A DNA stretch of 64,000 bases from RHKX01 sp041393495 (GTDB lineage: Bacteria > Actinomycetota > Thermoleophilia > Solirubrobacterales > 70-9). Positions 1 to 8,231 of this stretch are shown piece by piece. The notes beneath the pieces are model-generated. The model searched no databases. It saw only the letters and a program-made list of their open reading frames with translations, and was not told the origin of the DNA. Within the stretch, counting starts at the first letter, position 1. Each line of letters begins with the position of its first letter. Made by a program: the position numbers and the translations under genes. The stretch lies in NCBI GenBank assembly GCA_041393495.1, contig JAWKKA010000001.1, forward strand, positions 186,001 through 250,000, in the 5' to 3' direction.

Positions 1-1688
1 GATCCGCCACATCTCGCGCTCGAGCACCTGCAGGCGCCGGTCGGGGTCGGCCGAGACCGGGACCACGCGCTTCTCGACGCGGACGCGGCGTCCGCGCCCG
101 CGGCGGACCGGCCCGACGACGATGGCGCCGCCACGGTAGACGTCGCGGTCGAGGAGGCTGTGCAGGGTGACGATCGCCTCGTCGTGGCGGGTCGCCGGGT
201 GGACGAGGTCGATGACCAGCCCCGCCTCCTTGCCGGGGTTGCGGCGGGTGACCCGGCCGACGCGCTGCTGGTAGATCCGCTTCGACGCGGTCGGCGCCAG
301 GTGCATGCAGATCGTCGCCCGCGGCGAGTTCCAGCCCTCGGCGAGCAGCATCGCGTTGCAGAGGACGTCGACCTCGCCGCGCTCGAACGCGGCGAGGATC
401 TCGGCCAGCGCCCGCTTCGGGGTCTCGCCGGAGACCGCCCGCGCGTTGATCCCGAACTCGCGCATCGCCGCGGCGACGTTGTTGGCGTGGGTGACGCCGG
501 CCGTGTAGATGACGCCCGGGACCTTCTTGAACCGCGACGAGTAGAGGTCGGCGATCGCGACGTTGAACGGTCCCTGGTCGAGGAGCTTGGCGAGCTCCTC
601 CTGGTCGAAGTCCTGGTCGACCTCGCCGCGGCGGAGCGGCACGTTGGCGAGGGTGCGGACGCCCGCCCCGGCGGGATCCGGATGCAGCGCAGCGGCGCGA
701 TCACGCCCCGTCGCGCCGCCTGGGCGAGGTCGAAGCGCGAGGTCTGGGTCGGGAAGAGGTCGGCGACGTGGCGGGCGATCAGCGCGCCGGTGGCTGTCAT
801 CCCGATGAACACCGGGCCCTGCCAGGCGCGGATGCAGGCGCTCGTCTTCTCGCCGAGCGCGGTGTGCGCCTCGTCGCAGATCACGATCGAGTAGGCGTTC
901 GAGATCTGGCCGGCGTTGCGGACGAACCACTGGTAGGTCTCGACCGTGACCGGGCCGCGGGCGTCGTCCTTGCCCCTCAGCAGCGGCGGCGAGAGGCGGT
1001 CGCCGTAGCCGCGGTCGGAGATCTCGCCGATGAACTGGTCGACGAGGTTGCGGCGATGGGTGAGGATCAGGATGCCGCCGGTCCGCGAAGCCTCGACGAA
1101 GCCGACTGCGGCCACGGTCTTGCCGGCGCCGGTCGCGTGCTCGAACCAGAAGCGACGGCTCGCGTAGGGGTCCTCCGCCGCATCGGCGACGAGGTCCTCC
1201 TCCTCGCCGGCGGGCTCGTCGGCCCAGTCCTGCGGCTCCTCGTCCTCGCTGAGCGCATCCTCCTCCTCGCCGGCGCCGTTGCCGGGCCCCTCGACGGCGC
1301 GGCCGCCGGACCCGTTGCCGTTGCGGCTCGACCCCGGCTCCTCGATCTCGGCGATCACGGCCGCGAGCGTCCCCGAGAGGGCGTCGATCTGGTGCTCGGA
1401 GAGCTCGGCGCCGTCGCGGAGGGTGGGATGGTCCTCGGCGAGAACGCGCTCGAGCCCGAGCAGCAGCGAGAAGTCCTGGCGCCACTGCGGCGACGGCTCC
1501 GCGAAGCCCTCCTCGATCTCGACGAGGGCGGCATCGAGCGCCAGCCGGCGGGCGGTGCCGGGATGAAGGTCGGCGAGCGTCTCGCCGTCGAGCAGGATCG
1601 GCTCGCGCGTGAACTCCTGGACGCGCTCGAGATCGGCGCCCGATGGCTCGTGGGCCGCGACTGCGGCGAGTTCGCTGGTTTCTGCCAT
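1..1688 (-). CDS. SF2 DEAD/DEAH-box helicase, C-terminus off the edge, one frameshift
   Basis: ATP-dependent superfamily 2 helicase or translocase of the UvrB/type III restriction/Rad25-like class, acting on nucleic acid. The ATG is at 1688. After about 170 residues ending in an acidic linker come Walker A ATGAGKT (residues 185-191), motif Ia LILTHRR, a DEAH box (272-275), motif III GMTAT, and after the frameshift a second RecA lobe with QQRVGRVTR (motif VI). The frame breaks near 664-668: in the sense direction a run of four G should be five, which joins RIPPG to AGVRTLANVPLRRGEVD. The lesion is probably a sequencing deletion. The 3' end lies outside the window, so any nuclease or accessory domain cannot be judged. 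No restriction or modification partner is visible on this side. Confidence 0.82.
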   Translation of the reverse strand, partial: MAETSELAAVAAHEPSGADLERVQEFTREPILLDGETLADLHPGTARRLALDAALVEIEEGFAEPSPQWRQDFSLLLGLERVLAEDHPTLRDGAELSEHQIDALSGTLAAVIAEIEEPGSSRNGNGSGGRAVEGPGNGAGEEEDALSEDEEPQDWADEPAGEEEDLVADAAEDPYASRRFWFEHATGAGKTVAAVGFVEASRTGGILILTHRRNLVDQFIGEISDRGYGDRLSPPLLRGKDDARGPVTVETYQWFVRNAGQISNAYSIVICDEAHTALGEKTSACIRAWQGPVFIGMTATGALIARHVADLFPTQTSRFDLAQAARRGVIAPLRCIRIPPGRASAPSPTCRSAAARSTRTSTRRSSPSSSTRDRSTSRSPTSTRRGSRRSRASSTRPASPTPTTSPRRCASSGSTRGRSPARPRSGRWPRSSPRSSAARSTSSATRCCSPRAGTRRGRRSACTWRRPRRSGSTSSASAGSPAATPARRRGWSSTSSTRRPATTRRSSPCTASSTATSTVAAPSSSGRSAAGADAASASRSAWSRSRPTPTGACRCSSARCGG

Positions 1689-1846
1689 GAGAAGGCCTGT
1701 CGCTGCGCTTGTTCGGTCCAAGACGGAGCGAGCTGCGCAGTAAGCTCGATGGGGCAGGCGGTCAGATCTCAGGTGTGGCCGCGGCCCCGGCGGCCCGCCA
1801 ATTCCCCTCGGACCGCAGCACCCATTAAAGCAGTAGATCAAGCCGG

Positions 1847-2446
1847 ATGAACCCCGAGAACCGCAAGCGGGCGACGACGACCGCCGTGGCGCTGCTCGTG
1901 GCGGTGCTCGGGCTCGTGATCTCCGCCTGCGGCAACGACTCCTCCACCGACCCCGGAGCGGAAGCCCCCGACTACTCGGTGGCTGTCGCGAAGGCCCCAT
2001 CGAAGCTGAAGGCGCTCTACGAGCGGGGTGGCAAGCTCGTCCCCGGCGGCCTCGACGCCTTCTCGGAGCAGCTCGCCGATCTCGAGGGGTACCCGGTCGT
2101 CGTCAACAACTGGGCGTCGTGGTGCGGCCCGTGCCGGACCGAGTGGCCGTGGCTGCAGCGGGCCGCCGCCGACAATCTCGATCGGGTCGCGTTCATCGGC
2201 GTCAACACCGACGACGGCGAAGCGGCCGCGAAGACCTTCCTCGCCGACCACCCGGTGCCGTATCCGAGCTTTGCGGACCCCGACAAGGAGCTGGCGGGCA
2301 GGACCGGCGCAGCGCTGGTCGGCGGGCTCCCGAACACGCTCTTCTTCGACCCCGGCGGCGAGCTCGTCTACACCCACCAGGGCGTCTATCCCGACCAGGC
2401 GGCGCTCGAGGCCGACATCCGCAAGTACGCCCTCGGCGAGTCCTAG
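1847..2446 (+). CDS. TlpA/ResA-like thioredoxin-fold lipoprotein
   Basis: Probable extracytoplasmic thiol-disulfide oxidoreductase, 199 residues. A basic N-terminus and hydrophobic stretch end in the lipobox VISAC with lipidated Cys28, so the protein should be anchored outside the membrane. The redox motif WCGPC is at residues 92-96 after NNWAS, as in TlpA/ResA, and the cis-Pro region reads VGGLPNTLFF. Length is normal for the family. The divergent helicase gene begins 160 bp away, and a protease gene follows after only 4 bp, so the two downstream genes are probably co-transcribed. In the family the substrate is usually an apocytochrome or another secreted Cys protein. No cytochrome c maturation gene is next to it, so the substrate here is unknown. 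Confidence 0.88.
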   Translation: MNPENRKRATTTAVALLVAVLGLVISACGNDSSTDPGAEAPDYSVAVAKAPSKLKALYERGGKLVPGGLDAFSEQLADLEGYPVVVNNWASWCGPCRTEWPWLQRAAADNLDRVAFIGVNTDDGEAAAKTFLADHPVPYPSFADPDKELAGRTGAALVGGLPNTLFFDPGGELVYTHQGVYPDQAALEADIRKYALGES

Positions 2447-2450
2447 CGAG

Positions 2451-3827
2451 GTGGCCGTGCGGGCCCCGGTCGCGATCGCGGTGCTGCTCGGCATTGCCGT
2501 GACCCTCGTCGCGAGCACGGTCGCGAGCGGACGGGGCGGGGGGACGACCGCCAGCGGGTCGACGAGCGTGCCCTCGATCGAGCTGAGCGGCGAGATCTCG
2601 CCGGCGACGGCGGGCTGGATCGGGACGGCGCTCGCCGACGCCGCCGACGACGCCGCGCCGCTCGCGATCATCCGCCTCGACACCCCCGGCGGGCTCGACA
2701 GCTCGATGCGGGACATCGTCAAGGACATCATCGCGGCGCCGATGCCGGTCGTCGTCTACGTCTCCCCGAACGGGGCCCGGGCGGGGTCGGCCGGCGTCTT
2801 CATCACCGAGGCCGCCGACGTCGCCGCGATGGCCCCGGAGACGAACATCGGCGCGGCGACGCCGATCACGAGCACCGGCGGCGACATCGGCGGCACGCTC
2901 GGCCGCAAGATCACCAACGATGCCTCCGCCTTCGTCCGCGCGCTTGCGACCGCGCACGGCCGCGACCCCGAGCTCGCCGAGCAGATGGTCCGCGAGGCGA
3001 CCAGCGTGACCGCGGCCGAGGCGCTCGACGCCGGGCTCATCGACCTGATCGCCGCCGACCAGTCGGAGCTGCTGGGCAAGCTCGACGGCTTCGAGGTCCG
3101 GGGCCCGAAGCGGACGACCCTCGATACGACCGGCTGGTCGGTCGCCGAGCGCGACATGCCGCTCCGCTACGAGGTCCTCCAGGTCCTCGTCAACCCCAAC
3201 GTCGCCTACCTGCTGCTTCTCGTCGGGCTGATCGGCATCGCCCTGGAGATCTTCTCGCCGGGGGCGATCGTGCCGGGCCTCGTCGGCGGCGTCAGCCTCG
3301 CCCTCGGGTTGATCGGGACGCTGCAGCTTCCCGTCGCCGCCGTCGGCGTGTTGCTGCTCGTGCTCGCGTTCGTGCTGTTCATCGCCGAGGCGCACCTGCC
3401 GACGGGCGGCCTGCTCGGCGTCGTCGGGATCGCCGCGCTGATCGCCGGCGGCCTGTTGATGTTCGGCACCGGCGAGGGCGGCCCCTCGGTCAGCCCCTGG
3501 GTGGCGGCGCCGGTCGCGATCGTCCTCGGCGGCGGTCTGCTCCTGGTCGGCCAGCGCGTGATCGCGGCGCGGCGCCAGCGGGTGCGGACCGGCGAGGAGG
3601 AGCTGGTCGGCGCGACCGCGACGGTGCGCGCGCCGATCGACCCGGTCGGACAGGTATTCGTCGCGGGGGCCCTGTGGCGCGCCCGCTCGCGCGACGGCGC
3701 CCCGATCGAGGCCGGGTCGAGGGTCACGGTCGCAGCGATCGACGGCCTGACGCTCGTCGTCGATCCGTCCGCGGCGGACGGCGCGCCCGAGCCCCGGGCC
3801 GGCGCGTCTTCCGACCCGACCGCCTGA
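2451..3827 (+). CDS. nfeD: NfeD-family membrane serine protease (long form)
   Basis: Membrane-bound ClpP-class protease with a C-terminal NfeD OB-fold domain, 458 residues from GTG 2451; GTG 2457 is an alternative. An N-terminal signal/anchor is followed by a protease domain containing GARAGSAGVFI with candidate nucleophile Ser113, the signature APETNIGAATPI, and Lys153 in GRKITNDA at about the family's Ser-Lys spacing. Four to five hydrophobic segments follow (about residues 245-370), then a soluble OB domain. Known long NfeD proteins work with SPFH/stomatin proteins and cleave their hydrophobic C-termini. An SPFH gene lies 1.4 kb downstream, which supports that pairing. The gene follows the TlpA-like gene by 4 bp. 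Confidence 0.9.
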   Translation: MAVRAPVAIAVLLGIAVTLVASTVASGRGGGTTASGSTSVPSIELSGEISPATAGWIGTALADAADDAAPLAIIRLDTPGGLDSSMRDIVKDIIAAPMPVVVYVSPNGARAGSAGVFITEAADVAAMAPETNIGAATPITSTGGDIGGTLGRKITNDASAFVRALATAHGRDPELAEQMVREATSVTAAEALDAGLIDLIAADQSELLGKLDGFEVRGPKRTTLDTTGWSVAERDMPLRYEVLQVLVNPNVAYLLLLVGLIGIALEIFSPGAIVPGLVGGVSLALGLIGTLQLPVAAVGVLLLVLAFVLFIAEAHLPTGGLLGVVGIAALIAGGLLMFGTGEGGPSVSPWVAAPVAIVLGGGLLLVGQRVIAARRQRVRTGEEELVGATATVRAPIDPVGQVFVAGALWRARSRDGAPIEAGSRVTVAAIDGLTLVVDPSAADGAPEPRAGASSDPTA

Positions 3828-3854
3828 TCGCGCTCCGCCGGGCTGGCCGCGGGC

Positions 3855-4958
3855 TCAGCAGCTCCGCCGGCTCACGCAGGGGCGAGCGACCCGAAGGACG
3901 CTCCCCCAGTCGACGACGTCGCGAAGGTCGAATACGTACCTGGTCGAGTCGCCGACCCCGAACGAGGGGAGTCCGAGCCTTCTGCCGAGGCTCACCCACG
4001 GGTCGCCGCCGGCATGGCCCATACCCGACCAGAGCTGCAGCCCCCATCCGTCGCCGCCGGTGTCGCCCACGAACATCCCGTACCGGGACATCGCCGCCAG
4101 GATCGTCTTCTTCCAGCCCGCCACCGGGAGGGCCGCGATCCGGCGCATCGACATGTCGAGGTAGAAATGCTGCCCGAGGGCCGGTGCGTGCTTGTTCGGC
4201 AGCCCGAGCTCCGAGCAGTTGCGGCCGGTGCTCGGGCCCTTCGCCGGATAGACCGAGTGCCCGTTCGTGCACCTGACGACCATGAAGAGCGCATGGTCGA
4301 TGCGACCGGCGCGCAGCTCCTCGGGGCGAATGACCCCCGCCGAGGTCGCGAACTGCGCCGCCGTGGCCGCCGAGCCCAGGCCCTTGGATCCCGGCGTACC
4401 GATCCTGGTGCGCCCGCCATAGCTGACGTGAAGCTGTCCGCCCTGCTTCGATCGGTCGCGGACCTGCCAGAAGTCGTACTCCCACTTGCGCCGCCGGTCG
4501 ATCACGCCGAGGTGTCCGTCGCTGCCCCCGGCCGGCTGTGCGCCCCGCGGGATCCTGATGTGACGCCCCTGGATCTCGCAGCCGCTGTAGCTCATGCAGT
4601 CGATCCTGTACCGCGGCGCGTTCCGGTTCGCGAAGTAGATCGGATGCGAGTAGTCGTCGACGGTCCCGGCGGTGCCCGCCTGAAAGCTCGGCCCGAGGCC
4701 GAACGATGCAGTCCGGCTGCCGATCAGCGGCGAGCCCGCGGCCTGTCTCGGATGAGTCGGCAGCGGCCGGTTGAACGGGCTCGCCGGCGAGAACGGTCGC
4801 CAGCACGGGCCGGGCGGGTTCGCGTTGCTGAAGCTCCCCAGCCGGCAGCGCTTGTCCGCTGCCGAAGCCGTCGGCGCCAACAGCGCGAGCAGGAGCGCCG
4901 CATGGACGGCCACGGCTGCCGATTGCATGAGGAATCCGTAAGGAAAGCGTTTCGGCAC
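3855..4958 (-). CDS. Secreted protein of unknown function
   Basis: A 367-residue exported protein. The start could be MPKRF at 4958 or the internal Met at residue 11, which gives a cleaner signal peptide (hydrophobic AALLLALLAP ending TASAA). The mature part is rich in aromatic residues, Gly and Cys, with eight or more Cys that could form disulfides, and phrases such as DYSHPIYFANRNAPRY, GGSDGHLGVIDRR and YDFWQV. The regular Gly/Trp/Asp pattern suggests a beta-rich, possibly carbohydrate-active or wall-associated fold, but I do not recognise catalytic residues. It is convergent with the NfeD gene (27 bp between stops) and its 5' end faces the tRNA gene. No function is assigned. Confidence 0.75.
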   Translation of the reverse strand: MPKRFPYGFLMQSAAVAVHAALLLALLAPTASAADKRCRLGSFSNANPPGPCWRPFSPASPFNRPLPTHPRQAAGSPLIGSRTASFGLGPSFQAGTAGTVDDYSHPIYFANRNAPRYRIDCMSYSGCEIQGRHIRIPRGAQPAGGSDGHLGVIDRRRKWEYDFWQVRDRSKQGGQLHVSYGGRTRIGTPGSKGLGSAATAAQFATSAGVIRPEELRAGRIDHALFMVVRCTNGHSVYPAKGPSTGRNCSELGLPNKHAPALGQHFYLDMSMRRIAALPVAGWKKTILAAMSRYGMFVGDTGGDGWGLQLWSGMGHAGGDPWVSLGRRLGLPSFGVGDSTRYVFDLRDVVDWGSVLRVARPCVSRRSC

Positions 4959-5029
4959 GATGAGCAGGGTAACGGCAGCAGCGGCGTTCGTCGCCGGTTG
5001 TGCGAATCCCCGCTATACCCTGCCCCTCG

Positions 5030-5103
<74 letters not shown>

Positions 5104-5281
5104 TCGCGACCGGCGAGGTGGACGACGAGTAGCGGCGTCGGGACCGGCCAGACAGGCCGCCGGTCGGGGCATCGGCGACCGCGTCGGCCGCCCGGCGGAG
5201 GCGGCCGCGGCGCGGCGCCGGCGGGTGCGCGCGAGCACCCCGATAGAGTCGGGGCGATCGGCAAGCCGGCGGAAGGAGCGA

Positions 5282-6121
5282 ATGATGGTGGCATTGGGAA
5301 TCGTCGCGGCGCTGGTCATCATCGCGCTGCTGATCGCGGCGGCCTCGGTGCGGATCCTCCGCGAGTACGAGCGCGGCGTGGTCTTCCGGCTCGGTCGCCT
5401 GATCGCGCTCCGCGGCCCCGGCCTGCGCTTTCTGATCCCGATCGTGGACCAGATGGTCCGCGTCGACCTGCGGACGGTGACGCTCAACGTCCCGCCGCAG
5501 GAGGTGATCACCAAGGACAACGTCACCGTCCGGGTCAACGCCGTCGCCTACTTCCGCGTCCTCGACCCGAACCGGGCGATCACCGAGGTCGAGAACTACC
5601 TCGTCGCGACCTCGCAGATCGCGCAGACGACGCTGCGCTCGACGCTCGGCAAGGCCGAGCTCGACGCGCTCCTGTCGGAGCGTGAGCGCCTCAACCAGGA
5701 GCTGCAGTCGATCATCGACGAGCAGACCGAGCCGTGGGGCATCAAGGTCTCGACGGTCGAGGTCAAGGACGTCGAGCTGCCCCAGGACATGCAGCGGGCG
5801 ATCGCCTTGCAGGCCCAGGCCGAGCGCGAGCGGCGCGCCAAGATCATCGGCTCCGAGGGCGAGTACCAGGCAGCGCAGAAGCTCTCCGATGCGGCCGACA
5901 TCATGAGTCGCAACCCGGCGACGATGCAGCTTCGCTACCTGCAGACGCTGCTGCAGATCGGCGTCAACAACACGACGATCGTCTTCCCGCTGCCGATCGA
6001 GCTGCTCGAGACGTTCTCGCGGCTGATCGGCAGCAACGAGAGCCTCGTCGCGGCGCCGGTGCCGGGTAGCGACGCGCCGCCCCAACCACCGCCCGCCGGC
6101 CCGACCGAACCGCCGGTCTGA
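5282..6121 (+). CDS. SPFH/Band 7 (stomatin-like, slipin) membrane protein
   Basis: Membrane scaffold protein of the stomatin/slipin branch, 279 residues. ATG 5282 is chosen because GGAAGGA lies 5 nt upstream; ATG 5285 is also in frame. One N-terminal membrane segment (residues 3-22) precedes the SPFH domain with EYERGVVFRLGR, GPGLRFLIPIVD, QEVITKDNVTV and the C-terminal helix AERERRAKIIGSEGEYQAA. The tail IVFPLPIELLETF is followed by a Pro-rich end. Such proteins oligomerise in the membrane and are cleaved by NfeD-type proteases; an nfeD gene lies 1.4 kb upstream. The 3' end merges into short GC-rich repeats that continue past the stop codon. Confidence 0.93.
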   Translation: MMVALGIVAALVIIALLIAAASVRILREYERGVVFRLGRLIALRGPGLRFLIPIVDQMVRVDLRTVTLNVPPQEVITKDNVTVRVNAVAYFRVLDPNRAITEVENYLVATSQIAQTTLRSTLGKAELDALLSERERLNQELQSIIDEQTEPWGIKVSTVEVKDVELPQDMQRAIALQAQAERERRAKIIGSEGEYQAAQKLSDAADIMSRNPATMQLRYLQTLLQIGVNNTTIVFPLPIELLETFSRLIGSNESLVAAPVPGSDAPPQPPPAGPTEPPV

Positions 6122-6243
6122 GTGAGCCACCGGCCCGCCCGCCCGCCGGCCCGACCGAGTCGCTGGTCCGAGTGAGCCGCCGCCCCAACCACCGCCCGCC
6201 GGCCCGCCCGCCCGCCGGCCCGACCGAGCCACCGATCTGAGCG
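6074..6243 (+). repeat. Degenerate tandem repeats copying the 3' end of the SPFH gene
   Basis: The last codons of the SPFH gene (GCCCGCCGGCCCGACCGA, then a GGTCTGAG-like end) recur about three times between 6090 and 6243, at intervals of roughly 50-70 bp. The segment CGCCGCCCCAACCACCGCCC occurs at both ends of the array. Short CCCG and CCGG units are also amplified, which suggests replication slippage after the stop codon. No ORF with coding character is seen in it. Confidence 0.8.
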
Positions 6244-6284
6244 TGACGGCGGCTCATGATCCCGGCCACCTCGGGTCCCCGGCG

Positions 6285-6329
6285 CGAGCGATGAATAGCT
6301 CACAGATATTGGGAGCTATTCGTCGCTCG
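6285..6329. promoter_or_regulatory. Long inverted repeat with AT-rich core (terminator or regulatory hairpin)
   Basis: Arms 6285-6301 and 6313-6329 are 17 nt each and pair at every position apart from one T-G wobble, with an 11-nt loop, ACAGATATTGG. The arms contain GAATAGCTC, much more AT-rich than the surroundings. No T-run follows, so a classical intrinsic terminator is not certain. It lies between the SPFH gene and the GalT-like gene, 40 bp before the latter's start, so it could also be an operator or the remnant of a small element. Nothing else is recognised in the gap 6122-6368. Confidence 0.7.
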
Positions 6330-6368
6330 TGGTGAGGCACTGCCGATGATCTGCCCTCGCACCCGCCA

Positions 6369-7490
6369 ATGACCGACTCTCACGCGAGACGGACCGGTTC
6401 ACGGGGTCCGGCCGCCGGCGCGGCTCCGGGCCCGTCCCCCGAGGTCCGGATCGACCAGCTCACCGGCCAGCGCGCGATCCTCGCGCCCGGCCGCCGCGGC
6501 CGTCCCCGCGCCTTCGCCGCCCCGGCGGCCGAGCCGCTCGGCGGCGCCGCCGGGAGCTGCCCGTTCTGCCCCGGCCACGAGGAGCGGACCCCATCCGAGG
6601 TCTGGGCGAGCCGGCCGCAGGGCGGCGAGCCGGACGGACCGGGCTGGAGCCAGCGGTCGGTGCCGAACCTCTATCCGGTCCTGGCCGGGCCGGACGCGGC
6701 CGGGCACGACGAGCCCCCCGGGCGCGACCCGGGCCTGACGAGCGCCGCCGATCCGTTGCGGAGCTCGGCCCGGGCGGCCGAGCCGGAGCTGTTTCGGACC
6801 GCGTCGGCCCACGGCGCTCACGAGGTGATCGTCAACGCGCCCCGCCACGTCACCTGCCTCGCCGATCTCGACGAAGCCGAGCTCGCCGGCGCGATCGCCG
6901 CTTGGCGGACCCGGGTCGCCGCCCACGCGGAGGAGGCGTCCTGCGTGCACCTCTGCGTCAATGAGGGCCCGCTCGCCGGCTCGACGTTGCCACACACGCA
7001 TGCGCAACTCTTCGCGCTCCCGTTCGTGCCGACCGAGATCGCCCGCGAGCGCGAGCGCTTCACCGCCTACCACGAGCGGACGATGGGCGGCCACCTGCTC
7101 GAGGACGTGCTCGTCGAGGAGGTGCGGCGGCGCGACCGCCTCGTCGCGATCGACGGCGAGGCCGCGCTGCTCTGCCCCTGGGCCTCGCGCTCGCCCTACG
7201 AGATGCGGCTCGTGCCGCGCAGCGCCGCGCCGCGGTTCGAGCGCGACGACCGCGGTGGCGCGCTGCTCGGGCGGGCCCTCGCGGCCCTCGCGGCGCGCTT
7301 CGGCGCCAGCCCCGAGCTCAACCTCTGGGTCCGGACCGCCCCGCGCGGCTGCGCCGAGTTCCACTGGCACATCGATATCGCGCCGCGGCTCTCGATCCGC
7401 GCCGGCTTCGAGCTCGGCACCGGGATCGAGATCAACGCGGTGGCCCCCGAGCGGGCGGCCGCCGAGCTTCGCGAGGCGATCGGGGACTGA
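6369..7490 (+). CDS. Galactose-1-phosphate uridylyltransferase-like / HIT-superfamily nucleotidylyltransferase
   Basis: A 373-residue member of the GalT/ATP adenylyltransferase branch of the HIT superfamily, which transfers a nucleotide from a nucleotide sugar or ATP to a phosphate. Visible signatures are the zinc-type CPFCPG near residue 65, RSVPNLYPVL, the active-site GSTLPHTHAQLFALP with His209, His211 and Gln213, and the C-terminal EFHWHIDIAPRL that pairs with it in GalT. The N-terminus (about 25 residues) is low complexity, so the true start could be later than ATG 6369. No galK or galE is adjacent, so the sugar substrate is not settled; an adenylyl- or guanylyltransferase role is possible. 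The gene appears monocistronic. Confidence 0.82.
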   Translation: MTDSHARRTGSRGPAAGAAPGPSPEVRIDQLTGQRAILAPGRRGRPRAFAAPAAEPLGGAAGSCPFCPGHEERTPSEVWASRPQGGEPDGPGWSQRSVPNLYPVLAGPDAAGHDEPPGRDPGLTSAADPLRSSARAAEPELFRTASAHGAHEVIVNAPRHVTCLADLDEAELAGAIAAWRTRVAAHAEEASCVHLCVNEGPLAGSTLPHTHAQLFALPFVPTEIARERERFTAYHERTMGGHLLEDVLVEEVRRRDRLVAIDGEAALLCPWASRSPYEMRLVPRSAAPRFERDDRGGALLGRALAALAARFGASPELNLWVRTAPRGCAEFHWHIDIAPRLSIRAGFELGTGIEINAVAPERAAAELREAIGD

Positions 7491-7531
7491 CCCGACCGCC
7501 GGTGCCTCATCCGGGTAGCCTCCGGCGGCCG

Positions 7532-8197
7532 ATGCCGCCGCTCTCCCGACCGTTTCCGCGCTTCATCGCCGACAGCGCCCAGGAGTCCCGTCCCTACGGA
7601 CGCTGGCAGGAGCGGCTCAGCGAGTCGTTCGCCGAGGCCTGCAGCGGGCTGGCCGACGAGGCCGGCACCGGTCCCGACCCCGAGGCGATCCGCTTCTTTC
7701 CGGAGCGCAGCTGGGGCGAGCGGACCTACGTTCCCGTCGTCGCGCCGGGAGCCGCGGCCGTCGACGGGATCGTCCCCGAGTTCTTCGGCCACGTCTCGTT
7801 CGTGCGCTCGCCCGCCGGCGAGCCCGGCGATCTGACGGCGGCCGCCGACTTCAGCGACGTCACCGCCGCCGCCAACCCGGACTGGAAGGTCGACCTCAAC
7901 GACGACGTCGTCGGCGAGTGGCGCTCGGACGGCGGCCGTGGCGGCGACGTCACGCTGATCTGGGGCACGCCGCTGGTCCGGGGCGCGCTCGCCGTCACCG
8001 CCGAGCTCGATGGCGAGGTGCTCGACCAGGCGGCCGTGAGCGAAGGCCGCTTCACGCTGCTGGCCGTCGACGCCGTCCACGGCTTCGGCGACGACCTGTT
8101 CTGCGAGATCAAGCTCTGGAATCGACGCCTGCAGGAGATCGCGTCGGAGTCGCTCTACGAGGACGAGGAGGAAGGCGGCTCCGACGAGCCGGCCTGA
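7532..8197 (+). CDS. Conserved hypothetical protein
   Basis: A 221-residue soluble, acidic protein with no signal peptide or membrane segment. ATG 7532 is preferred over an in-frame ATG at 7502 because TAGCCT (7516-7521) forms a -10 box 11 nt ahead of it. The middle has alternating hydrophobic and acidic residues (TLIWGTPLVRGALAVTAEL, FTLLAVDAVHGFGDDLFCEI), which suggests a beta-sandwich, and the C-terminus is a run of Glu and Asp. I do not recognise a family with certainty. It lies 41 bp after the GalT-like gene and is convergent with the MBL-fold gene. No function is inferred. Confidence 0.75.
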   Translation: MPPLSRPFPRFIADSAQESRPYGRWQERLSESFAEACSGLADEAGTGPDPEAIRFFPERSWGERTYVPVVAPGAAAVDGIVPEFFGHVSFVRSPAGEPGDLTAAADFSDVTAAANPDWKVDLNDDVVGEWRSDGGRGGDVTLIWGTPLVRGALAVTAELDGEVLDQAAVSEGRFTLLAVDAVHGFGDDLFCEIKLWNRRLQEIASESLYEDEEEGGSDEPA

Positions 8198-8231
8198 CGC
8201 CCGGCAGCAGGCCTGACGCCTCTCGCCGCGC

